DNA from: Candidatus Uhrbacteria bacterium
Lineage (GTDB): Bacteria > Patescibacteriota > Patescibacteriia > CAIXNZ01
Reading direction: 5' to 3'
Length of the DNA: 11,396 nt
Assembly: GCA_011046145.1 (NCBI GenBank)
Contig: DSBA01000088.1
Coordinates: forward strand, 1-11,396
A program made the position numbers and the translations under genes. The notes under the pieces were generated by a model, which was not told the origin of the DNA, made no database searches, and was given only the letters and a program-made list of their open reading frames with translations. This document shows, one piece after another, positions 1-6,472 of this stretch; position 1 is the stretch's first letter; each line of letters starts with the position of its first letter.

Positions 1-2
1 AT

Positions 3-77
3 ATAGAAAGACAAGGGAATTATGACAAAGGTGTTGATGTTACGGCTGAAATATCGCCGCCGAATTCTCATGAGTAG
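3..77 (+). CDS. C-terminal end of an unrecognised protein (5' part outside window)
   Basis: From position 3 the third forward frame is open for 24 codons and ends with TAG at 75-77. The peptide includes the run GVDVTAEISPPNSHE and has a natural-looking composition with AT-rich third positions, like the confirmed genes nearby. Only the tail is present, so no domain can be assigned. It converges on the two minus-strand tRNAs, with a strong hairpin starting 14 bases after the stop, as expected for a gene end. The competing reading is a 44-codon ORF at 22-156 in another frame. I consider it less likely because it runs through the hairpin and touches the tRNA-Lys 3' end. Confidence 0.4.
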   Translation: MERQGNYDKGVDVTAEISPPNSHE

Positions 78-91
78 CGGAGCAAAGGAAA

Positions 92-141
92 CCCCGCATG
101 AAAAAAACCGACCCGTTAGGGGCAGTTTTTTGAGTGCGGGG
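92..141. terminator. Nested hairpin, probable bidirectional terminator between convergent units
   Basis: Outer arms 92-98 (CCCCGCA) and 135-141 (TGCGGGG) pair perfectly over 7 bp. Inside, A102-C108 pairs with G125-T131 over 7 bp. A small core, CCC (112-114) with GGG (119-121), closes a GTTA loop. The junction 99-101/132-134 could form tandem G-A pairs. The inner helix is flanked by a T6 tract on the + strand (126-131) and a T7 tract on the minus strand (complement of 101-107), the pattern of an intrinsic terminator usable in both directions. It sits between the end of the upstream + gene and the 3' end of tRNA-Lys. The GC core is weak, so a structured RNA of another kind is possible. Confidence 0.5.
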
Positions 142-153
142 AGGACGTCATTA

Positions 154-226
154 TGACCCGGCTGGGGCTCGAACCCAGGACCCTCTGCTTAAAAGGCAGA
201 TGCTCTACCAACTGAGCTACCGGGTC
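154..226 (-). tRNA. tRNA-Lys, anticodon TTT
   Basis: On the minus strand a full 73-nt cloverleaf folds. The acceptor stem pairs GACCCGG with CCGGGTC, with discriminator A. The D stem is GCTC/GAGC, the anticodon stem TCTGC/GCAGA with loop CTTTTAA (anticodon TTT, U33 present), and the T arm CTGGG-TTCGAGC-CCCAG. No CCA is encoded (the next bases are TAA), so CCA must be added enzymatically. U8 is present, the site that ThiI thiolates, and thiI lies at the far end of the window. It is probably co-transcribed downstream of the initiator tRNA, with a 54-nt AT-rich spacer. Confidence 0.97.
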
Positions 227-280
227 TTAGAAAAATTTTAAATTTAAAATTAAAAATTTTTAAATTGAAATCCATGTTTG

Positions 281-353
281 TAGCGGGGAGGGGATTCGAA
301 CCCCTGACCTCCAGGTTATGGGCCTGGCGAGCTGCCAACTGCTCTACCCCGCG
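281..353 (-). tRNA. Initiator tRNA-fMet, anticodon CAT, with C33 and an altered anticodon stem
   Basis: The minus strand folds into a 73-nt cloverleaf starting CGCGGGG, like the E. coli initiator. Initiator marks are the unpaired 1-72 position (here C1 against U72) and the A11-U24 pair in the D stem. The anticodon loop reads CCCATAA, so base 33 is C instead of the near-universal U. The stem is CCAGG/CCTGG, giving A29-U41, G30-C40, G31-C39 rather than the classic three G-C pairs. The T arm is AGGGG-TTCGAAT-CCCCT and the discriminator is A. CCA is not encoded and U8 is present. I see no convincing tRNA promoter upstream (354-410 on the complement). Confidence 0.95.
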
Positions 354-499
354 TCGTTTAAATGGTTTTATCTGCACTTGCTCGGAAATAAAAATTAATT
401 TTTCTTTCACCCGTTCGCCTGATAATAAAAAATAACCAATGGCGGTTAATAAAATTATAGCAAAAATAAAAAAAAATGTTAATTACAGTTTAATACTTT

Positions 500-529
500 T
501 TAGCAAAAAAGTCAAGAATTTGTTATAAT
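500..529 (+). promoter_or_regulatory. Candidate extended -10 promoter for the cation ATPase
   Basis: A perfect TATAAT lies at 524-529, preceded by TG at 521-522 (extended -10). A weak -35, TTAGCA, lies at 500-505 with an 18-base spacer. Predicted transcription would start near 536, about 40 bases before the ATPase ATG. A second AT-rich box, TAATAT at 563-568, sits six bases before the ATG and could give a leaderless transcript, but it has no visible -35. The rest of 354-574 shows no gene or riboswitch; it is AT-rich, with a simple AT palindrome at 390-403. Confidence 0.5.
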
Positions 530-574
530 TTAACCAATAGCCAATTTGTTAATAAAAATAAATAATATAGAAAT

Positions 575-3250
575 ATGGATAAAATTTTATGGCATAATTT
601 GCCGGAAAAAGAAGCTTTTGAATTGCTTAAGACTAGTAAAAAGGGATTAACCCAAAAAATAGCTGAAAAGAGACTAAGAAAATACGGCCCCAACAAGTTG
701 CCGGAATCAAAAAAGGCGCCTTGGTTTTTTATTTTATTTTCCCAATTCAAAAGCCCTTTGATTTATATTTTATTAATTGCCGCTGTCGTGACTTTTTTTC
801 TTAAAGAGTATGTTGATATGTGGGTTATTTTAGCCGCAGTATTGATAAATACATTGGTCGGTTTTGTACAGGAAAATAAGGCGGAGAAAACATTGGCGTA
901 TTTACACGAAATTGTTAAATATAAGGCTAAAGTATTCAGGGATGGCAAAGAAATTATAATTGATCCCAGTGAATTGACAATAGGCGATGTTGTTTTAGTT
1001 GAAACAGGAGACAGGATTCCGGCGGATGGTCGGCTTTTTGAATCTAGTGATTTGCAAGTTAATGAAGCGGCTTTGACAGGAGAATCCTTGCCGGTTAATA
1101 AAGAATTAGGGGTTTTAGATAAGGGAACTAATGTGGCGGAGAGAGCAAATTTTGTTTTTATGGGAACTTCTGCGACAAGAGGGCGGGGAAAATTTATTGT
1201 GACAGATGTCGGGTTGAAAACACATATAGGAGAGATAGCTTCATTACTTAAAGAAACAAAAGAAGAAGACACCCCCTTGCAACTTAAATTATCAAGCTTC
1301 AGCAAGAAATTAGGCATTTTGGTTTTAGTTCTTTGTTTGTTTATTTTTGGGGTGGGAATTATATTGGGCCATGAGGTGCTTGAAATGTTTGAAACAGCAG
1401 TAGCTTTGGCAGTAGCTGCTATACCCGAGGGTTTATTAGTTTCCGTTACTATTATTTTAACAGTTGGTATGCAGAGAATTTTAAAACAAAAAGCTTTGGT
1501 GCGGCGTTTAGTAGCCGCAGAAACATTGGGCTCTACTTCTGTTATTTGCACTGATAAAACAGGGACTTTAACTGAAGGTAAGATGATGGCAGCTTATTTA
1601 TTGACCGGTCAATGCGATTTAAAAAACGATTTGGTTAATTTTGGAGATAAAAAAATAAATAATAATAATTTGCCTGATCATTATCTTTTATTGACAATCG
1701 GGGCTGTATGCAATAATGCGATTAGCAGTAATCATGAAAAAGGATTTAAAGAAGATTTTATTGGCGATCCTACAGAAATAGCATTATTAAAAGCAAGCAT
1801 TGAATCAGGCCTTGATTACGAAAGACTTAGAGAAAAATTTTCAAGGCTTGATGAAATACCGTTTAGCACAGAGATAAAATTTATGGCTACTTTAAATAAG
1901 AAAGACGAAGAAAATAATGTTATTTATTTGAAGGGAGCGCCGGAAAGAGTTTTGGACTTTTGCTCGTCGGTTTTAATAAACGGCAAAGAAGAAAAAATTA
2001 CTAAAGAAAATAAGAAGAAAATTTTAGAAAACTTTAATAAATTGACTTCGCAAGGCTTGAGAGTTTTGGCAGTTGCTTATAAAACAGCAGAAAAAGATAA
2101 GGGAGAACTAAAAGATGATGATTTGCATGATTTTGTTTTTGTGGGCGTTTTTGCTTTAAAAGATCCCTTGCGTAAAGAAGCTAAAGTGGCAATACATTTA
2201 TGCAAGCAGGCTGGCATCCATCCTGTGATTATAACAGGCGATCATCGTTTGACAGTTAAAGCCATTGCCAAAGAGATCGGTTTGGATGCCAAGGATGAAA
2301 ATATTATAGAAGGAAGCGAGCTTGATGATTTAAGCGACGATGAATTGAAAGAAAAAGTTAAGGAAGTCACTATTTATGCCCGTGCCTTGCCTAAACATAA
2401 ATTGAGAATAGTAGATGCTTGGCAGGCTAATGGCGAGGTCGTGGCTATGCTAGGCGATGGAGTTAATGATGCCCCGGCTTTAAAGACATCTGATATTGGA
2501 GTGGCTTTGGGTTCTGGCACTGATGTAGCCAAAGAAGCATCTGATATAATTTTACTTGATGATAATTTTAAAACAATAGTTGGAGCCGTAAAACAGGGCA
2601 GAATTGTTTTTGATAATATAAGAAAAGTAATTGTTTTTCTTTTGGCTAATACTTTTTCGGAAATGGTTTTAATTTTAGGCGCTTTGGCTTTTGGTTTGCC
2701 TTTGCCGATTACAGCTTTACAGATTTTATATATAAATATTATTGCCGATGGTTTTCCTAATGTTGCTTTGGCGTTTGAACCGGGTGAAGAAGATATTATG
2801 AAACAGAAAGTCAAAAAGAAAGACCGCTCAATTTTAAATCAAGAGATGAAAGTTATCATATTTATAATAGGTATTTTGACTGATTTGATTATTTTTGGAC
2901 TTTTTATTTATTTGCTTGGTGTTGTAGGTGATTTGCGACATATCCAAACTTTGATATTTACGGTTTTAGCTGTAACGGCTTTGATGTATGTTTTTAGCTG
3001 TAAAAGTTTTCGCAAGTCGATTTGGCAAATTAATATTTTTTCCAATAAATATCTAAATATCGCAATTCTTCTGGGTCTTGGCTGCCAGCTTTTTGCTTTA
3101 TATGTGCCTTTTATGAGAGATGTTTTAAATTTAACTTTTTTAACTTGGGGCGATTGGATAATTATTTTAGTTATAGCTTCAATAAGGATGTTTGCTATTG
3201 AAGCGACTAAATACGTTTATATTTTAAAAGAAAAAAGAGAATTTGATTGA
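575..3250 (+). CDS. P2A-type cation-transporting P-type ATPase (calcium-pump-like)
   Basis: This 891-residue membrane pump would use ATP to move cations across the cytoplasmic membrane. Domains in order: cation-ATPase N-terminal domain (about 8-50), M1-M2 (about 59-98), actuator domain with TGES at 168-171, M3 (about 247-266), M4 with PEGL at 284-287, phosphorylated Asp D327 in DKTGTLTEG, nucleotide-binding KGAPE at 453-457, TGD at 554-556, hinge GDGVND at 627-632, then M5-M6 and a C-terminal four-helix block. All catalytic motifs are intact and the length suits the family. PEGL, M5 E696 and M6 D725 resemble SERCA-type calcium pumps. However, the SERCA N768 position is Thr (T693, with Asn one place earlier) and T799 is Ala (A724), so calcium is likely but not certain. 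There is no clear Shine-Dalgarno. Stop is TGA. The Mur-ligase gene follows on the same strand after a 57-base gap. Confidence 0.93.
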   Translation: MDKILWHNLPEKEAFELLKTSKKGLTQKIAEKRLRKYGPNKLPESKKAPWFFILFSQFKSPLIYILLIAAVVTFFLKEYVDMWVILAAVLINTLVGFVQENKAEKTLAYLHEIVKYKAKVFRDGKEIIIDPSELTIGDVVLVETGDRIPADGRLFESSDLQVNEAALTGESLPVNKELGVLDKGTNVAERANFVFMGTSATRGRGKFIVTDVGLKTHIGEIASLLKETKEEDTPLQLKLSSFSKKLGILVLVLCLFIFGVGIILGHEVLEMFETAVALAVAAIPEGLLVSVTIILTVGMQRILKQKALVRRLVAAETLGSTSVICTDKTGTLTEGKMMAAYLLTGQCDLKNDLVNFGDKKINNNNLPDHYLLLTIGAVCNNAISSNHEKGFKEDFIGDPTEIALLKASIESGLDYERLREKFSRLDEIPFSTEIKFMATLNKKDEENNVIYLKGAPERVLDFCSSVLINGKEEKITKENKKKILENFNKLTSQGLRVLAVAYKTAEKDKGELKDDDLHDFVFVGVFALKDPLRKEAKVAIHLCKQAGIHPVIITGDHRLTVKAIAKEIGLDAKDENIIEGSELDDLSDDELKEKVKEVTIYARALPKHKLRIVDAWQANGEVVAMLGDGVNDAPALKTSDIGVALGSGTDVAKEASDIILLDDNFKTIVGAVKQGRIVFDNIRKVIVFLLANTFSEMVLILGALAFGLPLPITALQILYINIIADGFPNVALAFEPGEEDIMKQKVKKKDRSILNQEMKVIIFIIGILTDLIIFGLFIYLLGVVGDLRHIQTLIFTVLAVTALMYVFSCKSFRKSIWQINIFSNKYLNIAILLGLGCQLFALYVPFMRDVLNLTFLTWGDWIIILVIASIRMFAIEATKYVYILKEKREFD

Positions 3251-3269
3251 TGGCATGAAATTTTTAGTC

Positions 3270-3298
3270 TTGTTTTGGTTTAATAACAATGTTAAAAT
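3270..3298 (+). promoter_or_regulatory. Candidate promoter for the Mur-ligase gene, leaderless geometry
   Basis: TTGTTT at 3270-3275, a 17-base spacer, then TAAAAT at 3293-3298. The -10 ends nine bases before the ATG at 3308, so a start 7 nt downstream would leave at most about three leader bases. The gap between the ATPase stop and this gene contains nothing else recognisable. Confidence 0.4.
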
Positions 3299-3307
3299 TT
3301 GGGAATT

Positions 3308-4621
3308 ATGAAAGCATTATTAAAAAAAATAATACCTAAAGCATTAATTTTGAGTTTTCATAAATTGGAAGCTATTTTAGCTAATTATTTTTACGCTTTT
3401 CCTTCAAGAAAAATAATTGTTATTGGCGTGACAGGCACTAATGGCAAGTCAACGACTTGCAATTTGATCGCTAAAATTTTAGAAGAAAGCGGAGCTAAAA
3501 TTGGTTTAATGACTACGGTAAATTTTAAAATAGCGGATAAAGAATGGCTTAATGATACGCATATGACAATGCAAGGCAGGTTTTTTTTGCAAAAAATGCT
3601 AAGCCAAATGGTTAAAGCCGGCTGCAAATATGCCGTGATAGAAACTTCTTCTGAAGGCATTATGCAAAATCGGCATTGGGGAATACGTTATGACGCGGCT
3701 GTTTTTACCAATTTGACTCCTGAACATATTGAAGCCCATGGCTCTTTTGAGAATTATAAAAAAGCCAAAGGAGAGCTTTTTGCGGCTTTGGCAAAATTCC
3801 CTCGTAAAAAAATCGCCAGTCAAGAAATACTGAAAGCTTCAGTTGTCAATCTGGATGATCAGCATTGGCAATATTATTTTAATTTTCCGGCTGATAAAAA
3901 ATATGCTTATGCCATAAATTATGTCAGTAAGTTGCCAGAGGCCAGAACTTTAAAAGCAGGGGATATTAAGCTTTCAATCAATGGCACATTTTTTCGGGTC
4001 GGGTCAGAAGATTTTAAAATTAACATGATCGGCAAATTTAATGTTTATAATTGTTTGGCGGCTGTTTGTATAAGTTTGCATTTTGGTTTGAATTTAAATC
4101 AATGCAAACAAGCGCTAGCTAAATTTTCTGGCGTTAGCGGGAGAATGGAATTGATTAAAGAAGGCCAGGATTTTACTGTCTTAGTTGATTATGCTCATGA
4201 TGCAGCTTCTTTTGAAGGATTATTCAATACTTTAAAAATGTTTGAAAAAAATAGAATTATTCATGTTTTTGGTTCTGCGGGCGGAGTGCGAGACCATTCC
4301 AAACGCCCTGTCTTGGGCCGGTTATCAGGCAAATACGCTGATATAACAATTGTGACTGATGAGGATTCTTATGAGGAGCCGACAGAAAAGATTTTAAATG
4401 AGATTGCGGCTGGGGTGTTAGAGACTGGCAAAGTTGAGAATGAAAATTTATTTAAAATAGCCAACCGTCGCGAAGCGATTAAATTTGCCTGCCAAATAGC
4501 AAAGACTGGGGATTTAGTTCTAATTACTGGCAAGGGAACAGAACAAAGCATTAAATCTGGAGGTAAAATTACGCCGTGGGATGATAGAATGGTTGCCAGG
4601 GAAGTATTGAAGGAATTATGA
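3308..4621 (+). CDS. MurE-like Mur ligase lacking the UDP-binding N-terminal domain
   Basis: This 437-residue protein belongs to the ATP-dependent Mur ligase family and is closest in motif pattern to MurE, which adds the third amino acid to UDP-MurNAc-dipeptide in peptidoglycan synthesis. Visible motifs: P-loop GVTGTNGKSTT at 40-50 (K47), ETSSEG then FTNLTPEH, the lysine that is carbamylated in MurE-type ligases (K154 in YKKAKGELF), VDYAH at 293-297, and a C-terminal TGKGTEQS segment. The P-loop begins near residue 40, whereas full MurE proteins carry about 100 residues of UDP-binding domain first; here there is only a short helical lead. The MurE substrate motif DNP(R/A) is replaced by DEDSYEEP (351-358). 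Substrate is therefore open. I chose the ATG at 3308 over a TTG at 3299, which falls inside the -10 region. The gene ends in TGA just before a terminator. Confidence 0.85.
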   Translation: MKALLKKIIPKALILSFHKLEAILANYFYAFPSRKIIVIGVTGTNGKSTTCNLIAKILEESGAKIGLMTTVNFKIADKEWLNDTHMTMQGRFFLQKMLSQMVKAGCKYAVIETSSEGIMQNRHWGIRYDAAVFTNLTPEHIEAHGSFENYKKAKGELFAALAKFPRKKIASQEILKASVVNLDDQHWQYYFNFPADKKYAYAINYVSKLPEARTLKAGDIKLSINGTFFRVGSEDFKINMIGKFNVYNCLAAVCISLHFGLNLNQCKQALAKFSGVSGRMELIKEGQDFTVLVDYAHDAASFEGLFNTLKMFEKNRIIHVFGSAGGVRDHSKRPVLGRLSGKYADITIVTDEDSYEEPTEKILNEIAAGVLETGKVENENLFKIANRREAIKFACQIAKTGDLVLITGKGTEQSIKSGGKITPWDDRMVAREVLKEL

Positions 4622-4662
4622 ATTATGAATTTTAAATTTTAAAAATCGCTTTTCAAATAAAA

Positions 4663-4691
4663 AAGAGCCTTAGCATTTTGCCTTGGCTCTT
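4663..4691. terminator. Bidirectional intrinsic terminator between the Mur-ligase gene and the small minus-strand gene
   Basis: AAGAGCC (4663-4669) pairs with GGCTCTT (4685-4691). On the minus strand it is AAGAGCC-AA-GGC-AAAAT-GCT-AA-GGCTCTT followed by more T residues. On the + strand the hairpin is preceded by an A run and followed by TATTTT. It closes two convergent units, and the stop codon of the minus-strand gene (4670-4672) lies within it. Its build matches the terminator at 9734-9764. Confidence 0.8.
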
Positions 4692-4882
4692 ATTTTCACT
4701 TGGCAGTTTTTTTCTAGAAGAACTTCGGGGTCTGAAGGAATTCCATCTATTAAAATTTCCATTTCACCTTTTTGGATTTTTAATATTAGACTTGGTGGAT
4801 AAACAAGTTTTACTTCTATGCCTTTTTGAAATGCACAATCTTTTCCGTCAACATTAACTTTAATCCATTCTAGATCTGCCAT
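4670..4882 (-). CDS. Small conserved-looking protein of unknown function, downstream of malQ
   Basis: A 70-residue protein that I do not recognise. It is mildly charged, has two cysteines (one at the C-terminus), and alternates hydrophobic and polar residues (for example KVNVDG, VKLVYPP, MEILIDGIP, QVKIRAKAKC). This suggests a compact mostly beta fold without membrane segments. The case for a real gene is strong: a near-perfect AGGAGGG ribosome binding site sits five to six bases before the ATG, the stop is inside a well-formed terminator, and it starts 25 bases after the malQ stop on the same strand. Co-transcription with malQ is likely. A role in glucan metabolism would be guesswork. Confidence 0.75.
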   Translation of the reverse strand: MADLEWIKVNVDGKDCAFQKGIEVKLVYPPSLILKIQKGEMEILIDGIPSDPEVLLEKNCQVKIRAKAKC

Positions 4883-4887
4883 TTGTC

Positions 4888-4893
4888 CCTCCT
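4888..4893 (-). promoter_or_regulatory. Strong Shine-Dalgarno AGGAGG for the small gene
   Basis: The + strand reads CCTCCT, so the minus strand has AGGAGG five bases before the ATG at 4882. It stands out because malQ, glgA, the Mur-ligase gene and the ATPase lack such a site. It fits translation of an internal operon gene that needs its own ribosome entry. Confidence 0.8.
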
Positions 4894-4907
4894 CTTATGA
4901 TTTTTGT

Positions 4908-6386
4908 TTATTTTAACATTTTTTTATTGAAAGTCAAGATTTGTTTCCGTTGTTTTTGTAAAGAGTTAATTATATGTTTTTTAATCGGTACAATTGGTAA
5001 ATTTTCAATCGGAACCGGCAGGCGGAAGCGCCAGTTGCGGTCACCTTTCATTTTTTCAGTGCCAGGTTTATTAATTCGATTTGGAATTAACAGCCAATCT
5101 TGAATCGGGACAATTACTACTTGTGAGGGGGAGCGTAAAAGAGCGTCTCTCAGCCGTTCTGCTAGAATTTTTTTGCTTCCTGAATATTTGATGCCTAGCT
5201 TTTTACAAAGGGCTTGTTTTTCAGCCATGGTTAAAAGTTTAACATAACTAATAAGGGGTTCTGTGTCATGGGTTGAAGTATAAGCGTAAGTGTTTGGCTT
5301 GTAGGATTTAATATTGGCATAAATTGGTTCAAAAGATTTTCTTTTTTCATTATAGGCAAATCTTAACATGCGGATGCCTGGCACTTTAAGTTTTTTTAGC
5401 CCGGTTCTTAATCCTTTTAGACGATCTCCGGCGTCTTCAGCAAATATTTCCAATCCTGTTTTATGCGCGTAATTTATTATTCGTGAAAGAGCATAAAACC
5501 CTGGGCCTTTAAGAAACTTATCTTTTTGGGGATCCTTCGGATCCATAGCCCCGTAATAATAAAAACCCTTACCATGATCGAGCCTAATTCTGTCATGAAG
5601 CTGGTTTAAATAGCGGATCCTTAATCTCCATAATTTTATTATATTAGACCATTGTTTGCGATTTTGCCAATTGTAAAGCGGATGCCCCCAGATTTGCCGT
5701 CCAAAATGAGCTTTGGCAGTATTGGGGACCCCGGAAACCCTTAGCATGCGCCCATTAGCTTTTAAGGCAAAAGATTTTTGATTGGCCCAGACTAGCGGGC
5801 TTTGCAAAGGCAAATAATAAGACATATCGCCAATGATTGAAATGCCTAATTTTTTGCTTTTTCTTTTAAGCTCAAAAAAACTTTGATGGGCTTGGCATTG
5901 TTCAATGAGGTGTCTCTCATAATTGTTAGCCAGTTTTTTTTGCCATTTTGCCATGGCTTTTATTTGGCGCTGCCTGATTGGCAGGGGCCATTTTGTCCAG
6001 TTATCAGTTTTAAAATGATCGCGTAAAGCGCAAAAAAGCGCGTAATCATCAAGCCAATCATTGTTTTTTGCAAGAAAGTTTTTTTTAAATAGCAAGGGGA
6101 TAGGTTGTTTTTTTTCGTTGTTAGTTAAAAATTTGGGATCCAGGCCTATGCCATAACCGCGATAAGGAGAAGCGGCGCGCAGTTTTTTGGAGCCTGGCGC
6201 CAAATGAGTCTGGCTTAGAGGCAGCATTTGCCAGGCTGATTGGCTCGTTTTTTTAAGCCAATTTAAAAAAATAAGCCCGTCCTTGAATGTCCCGTTTTTA
6301 TTTGAAAATTGGCGTTTGCTTTTTAATGAAAAAATCGGCACAGCCGTGCCTATTATTTTTGGTTTTTTTTTAGGAATGTTTTTCAT
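4908..6386 (-). CDS. malQ: 4-alpha-glucanotransferase (amylomaltase, GH77)
   Basis: A 492-residue cytoplasmic enzyme of normal length that transfers alpha-1,4-glucan segments between maltodextrins, recycling short chains in glycogen turnover. The GH77 catalytic triad is visible: nucleophile D270 in RIRLDHG, acid/base E317 in AEDAG, and third acid D374 in TSTHDTEP, with spacings close to those of Thermus amylomaltase. GDMSYYLP and WGHPLYNW are also family landmarks. The loop normally reading GVPPD-F-S near the active site is changed (VSGVPNTAKAHFGRQIWG, 217-234), so acceptor handling may differ. It is divergent from glgA across 86 bases and probably co-transcribed with the small gene downstream. 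A TATAAT ends eight bases before the ATG, implying a leaderless mRNA, and there is no Shine-Dalgarno. Confidence 0.93.
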   Translation of the reverse strand: MKNIPKKKPKIIGTAVPIFSLKSKRQFSNKNGTFKDGLIFLNWLKKTSQSAWQMLPLSQTHLAPGSKKLRAASPYRGYGIGLDPKFLTNNEKKQPIPLLFKKNFLAKNNDWLDDYALFCALRDHFKTDNWTKWPLPIRQRQIKAMAKWQKKLANNYERHLIEQCQAHQSFFELKRKSKKLGISIIGDMSYYLPLQSPLVWANQKSFALKANGRMLRVSGVPNTAKAHFGRQIWGHPLYNWQNRKQWSNIIKLWRLRIRYLNQLHDRIRLDHGKGFYYYGAMDPKDPQKDKFLKGPGFYALSRIINYAHKTGLEIFAEDAGDRLKGLRTGLKKLKVPGIRMLRFAYNEKRKSFEPIYANIKSYKPNTYAYTSTHDTEPLISYVKLLTMAEKQALCKKLGIKYSGSKKILAERLRDALLRSPSQVVIVPIQDWLLIPNRINKPGTEKMKGDRNWRFRLPVPIENLPIVPIKKHIINSLQKQRKQILTFNKKMLK

Positions 6387-6394
6387 TATATATA

Positions 6395-6400
6395 ATTATA
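6395..6400 (-). promoter_or_regulatory. Candidate -10 box of malQ, leaderless geometry
   Basis: The minus strand reads TATAAT here, with eight bases between it and the malQ ATG (6386). A start about seven bases downstream would fall at or next to the ATG. The -35 region is only a weak TTAAAA (6418-6423), so the call rests mainly on the -10 and its position. The local sequence is very AT-rich, which raises the chance of coincidence. Confidence 0.4.
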
Positions 6401-6437
6401 AAAATTAAAATTATTTTTTTTAATAAATTTTTACAAG

Positions 6438-6466
6438 TTGGCATTTATTTGCGCCCATGTTATAAT
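6438..6466 (+). promoter_or_regulatory. Promoter of the glgA-phosphorylase operon, predicted leaderless
   Basis: TTGGCA at 6438-6443, exactly 17 bases, then a perfect TATAAT at 6461-6466. The glgA ATG begins at 6473, seven bases after the last -10 base, which is where transcription normally starts. The mRNA would begin at the start codon. This also argues against the upstream in-frame alternative start at 6449, which lies inside the promoter spacer. Confidence 0.75.
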
Positions 6467-6472
6467 TATAGC

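Noticed and set aside
22..156. 44-codon ORF on the + strand with ATG at 22
   Set aside because: It overlaps a better protein-like frame ending at 77, runs through the hairpin at 92-141, and its stop touches the tRNA-Lys 3' end. Composition is Arg-rich and unnatural for this genome.
390..403. 14-base AT palindrome upstream of the initiator tRNA
   Set aside because: Composed only of A and T in an AT-rich spacer; palindromes of this kind are expected by chance and no flanking site supports function.
189..410. Open frame of 73 codons on the minus strand
   Set aside because: It is the two tRNAs read as protein, with the familiar GVEQLAARQAHNLEVRGSNPLP and SSVGRASAF strings. Not a gene.
763..1551. 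262-codon open frame antisense to the cation ATPase
   Set aside because: Shadow of the ATPase coding frame; Ser/Thr/Pro/Lys-rich with no domain, while the forward frame has all P-type motifs. The same applies to 2374-2814.
575..4621. Possible UGA recoding (as in some CPR lineages)
   Set aside because: UGA terminates the ATPase and the Mur-ligase gene at the right places, and no real gene here contains in-frame UGA.
6449..6472. Upstream extension of glgA from a non-ATG codon
   Set aside because: The added residues lie inside the promoter spacer and -10 box, and GlgA proteins begin at MKIL..SAEVAP.
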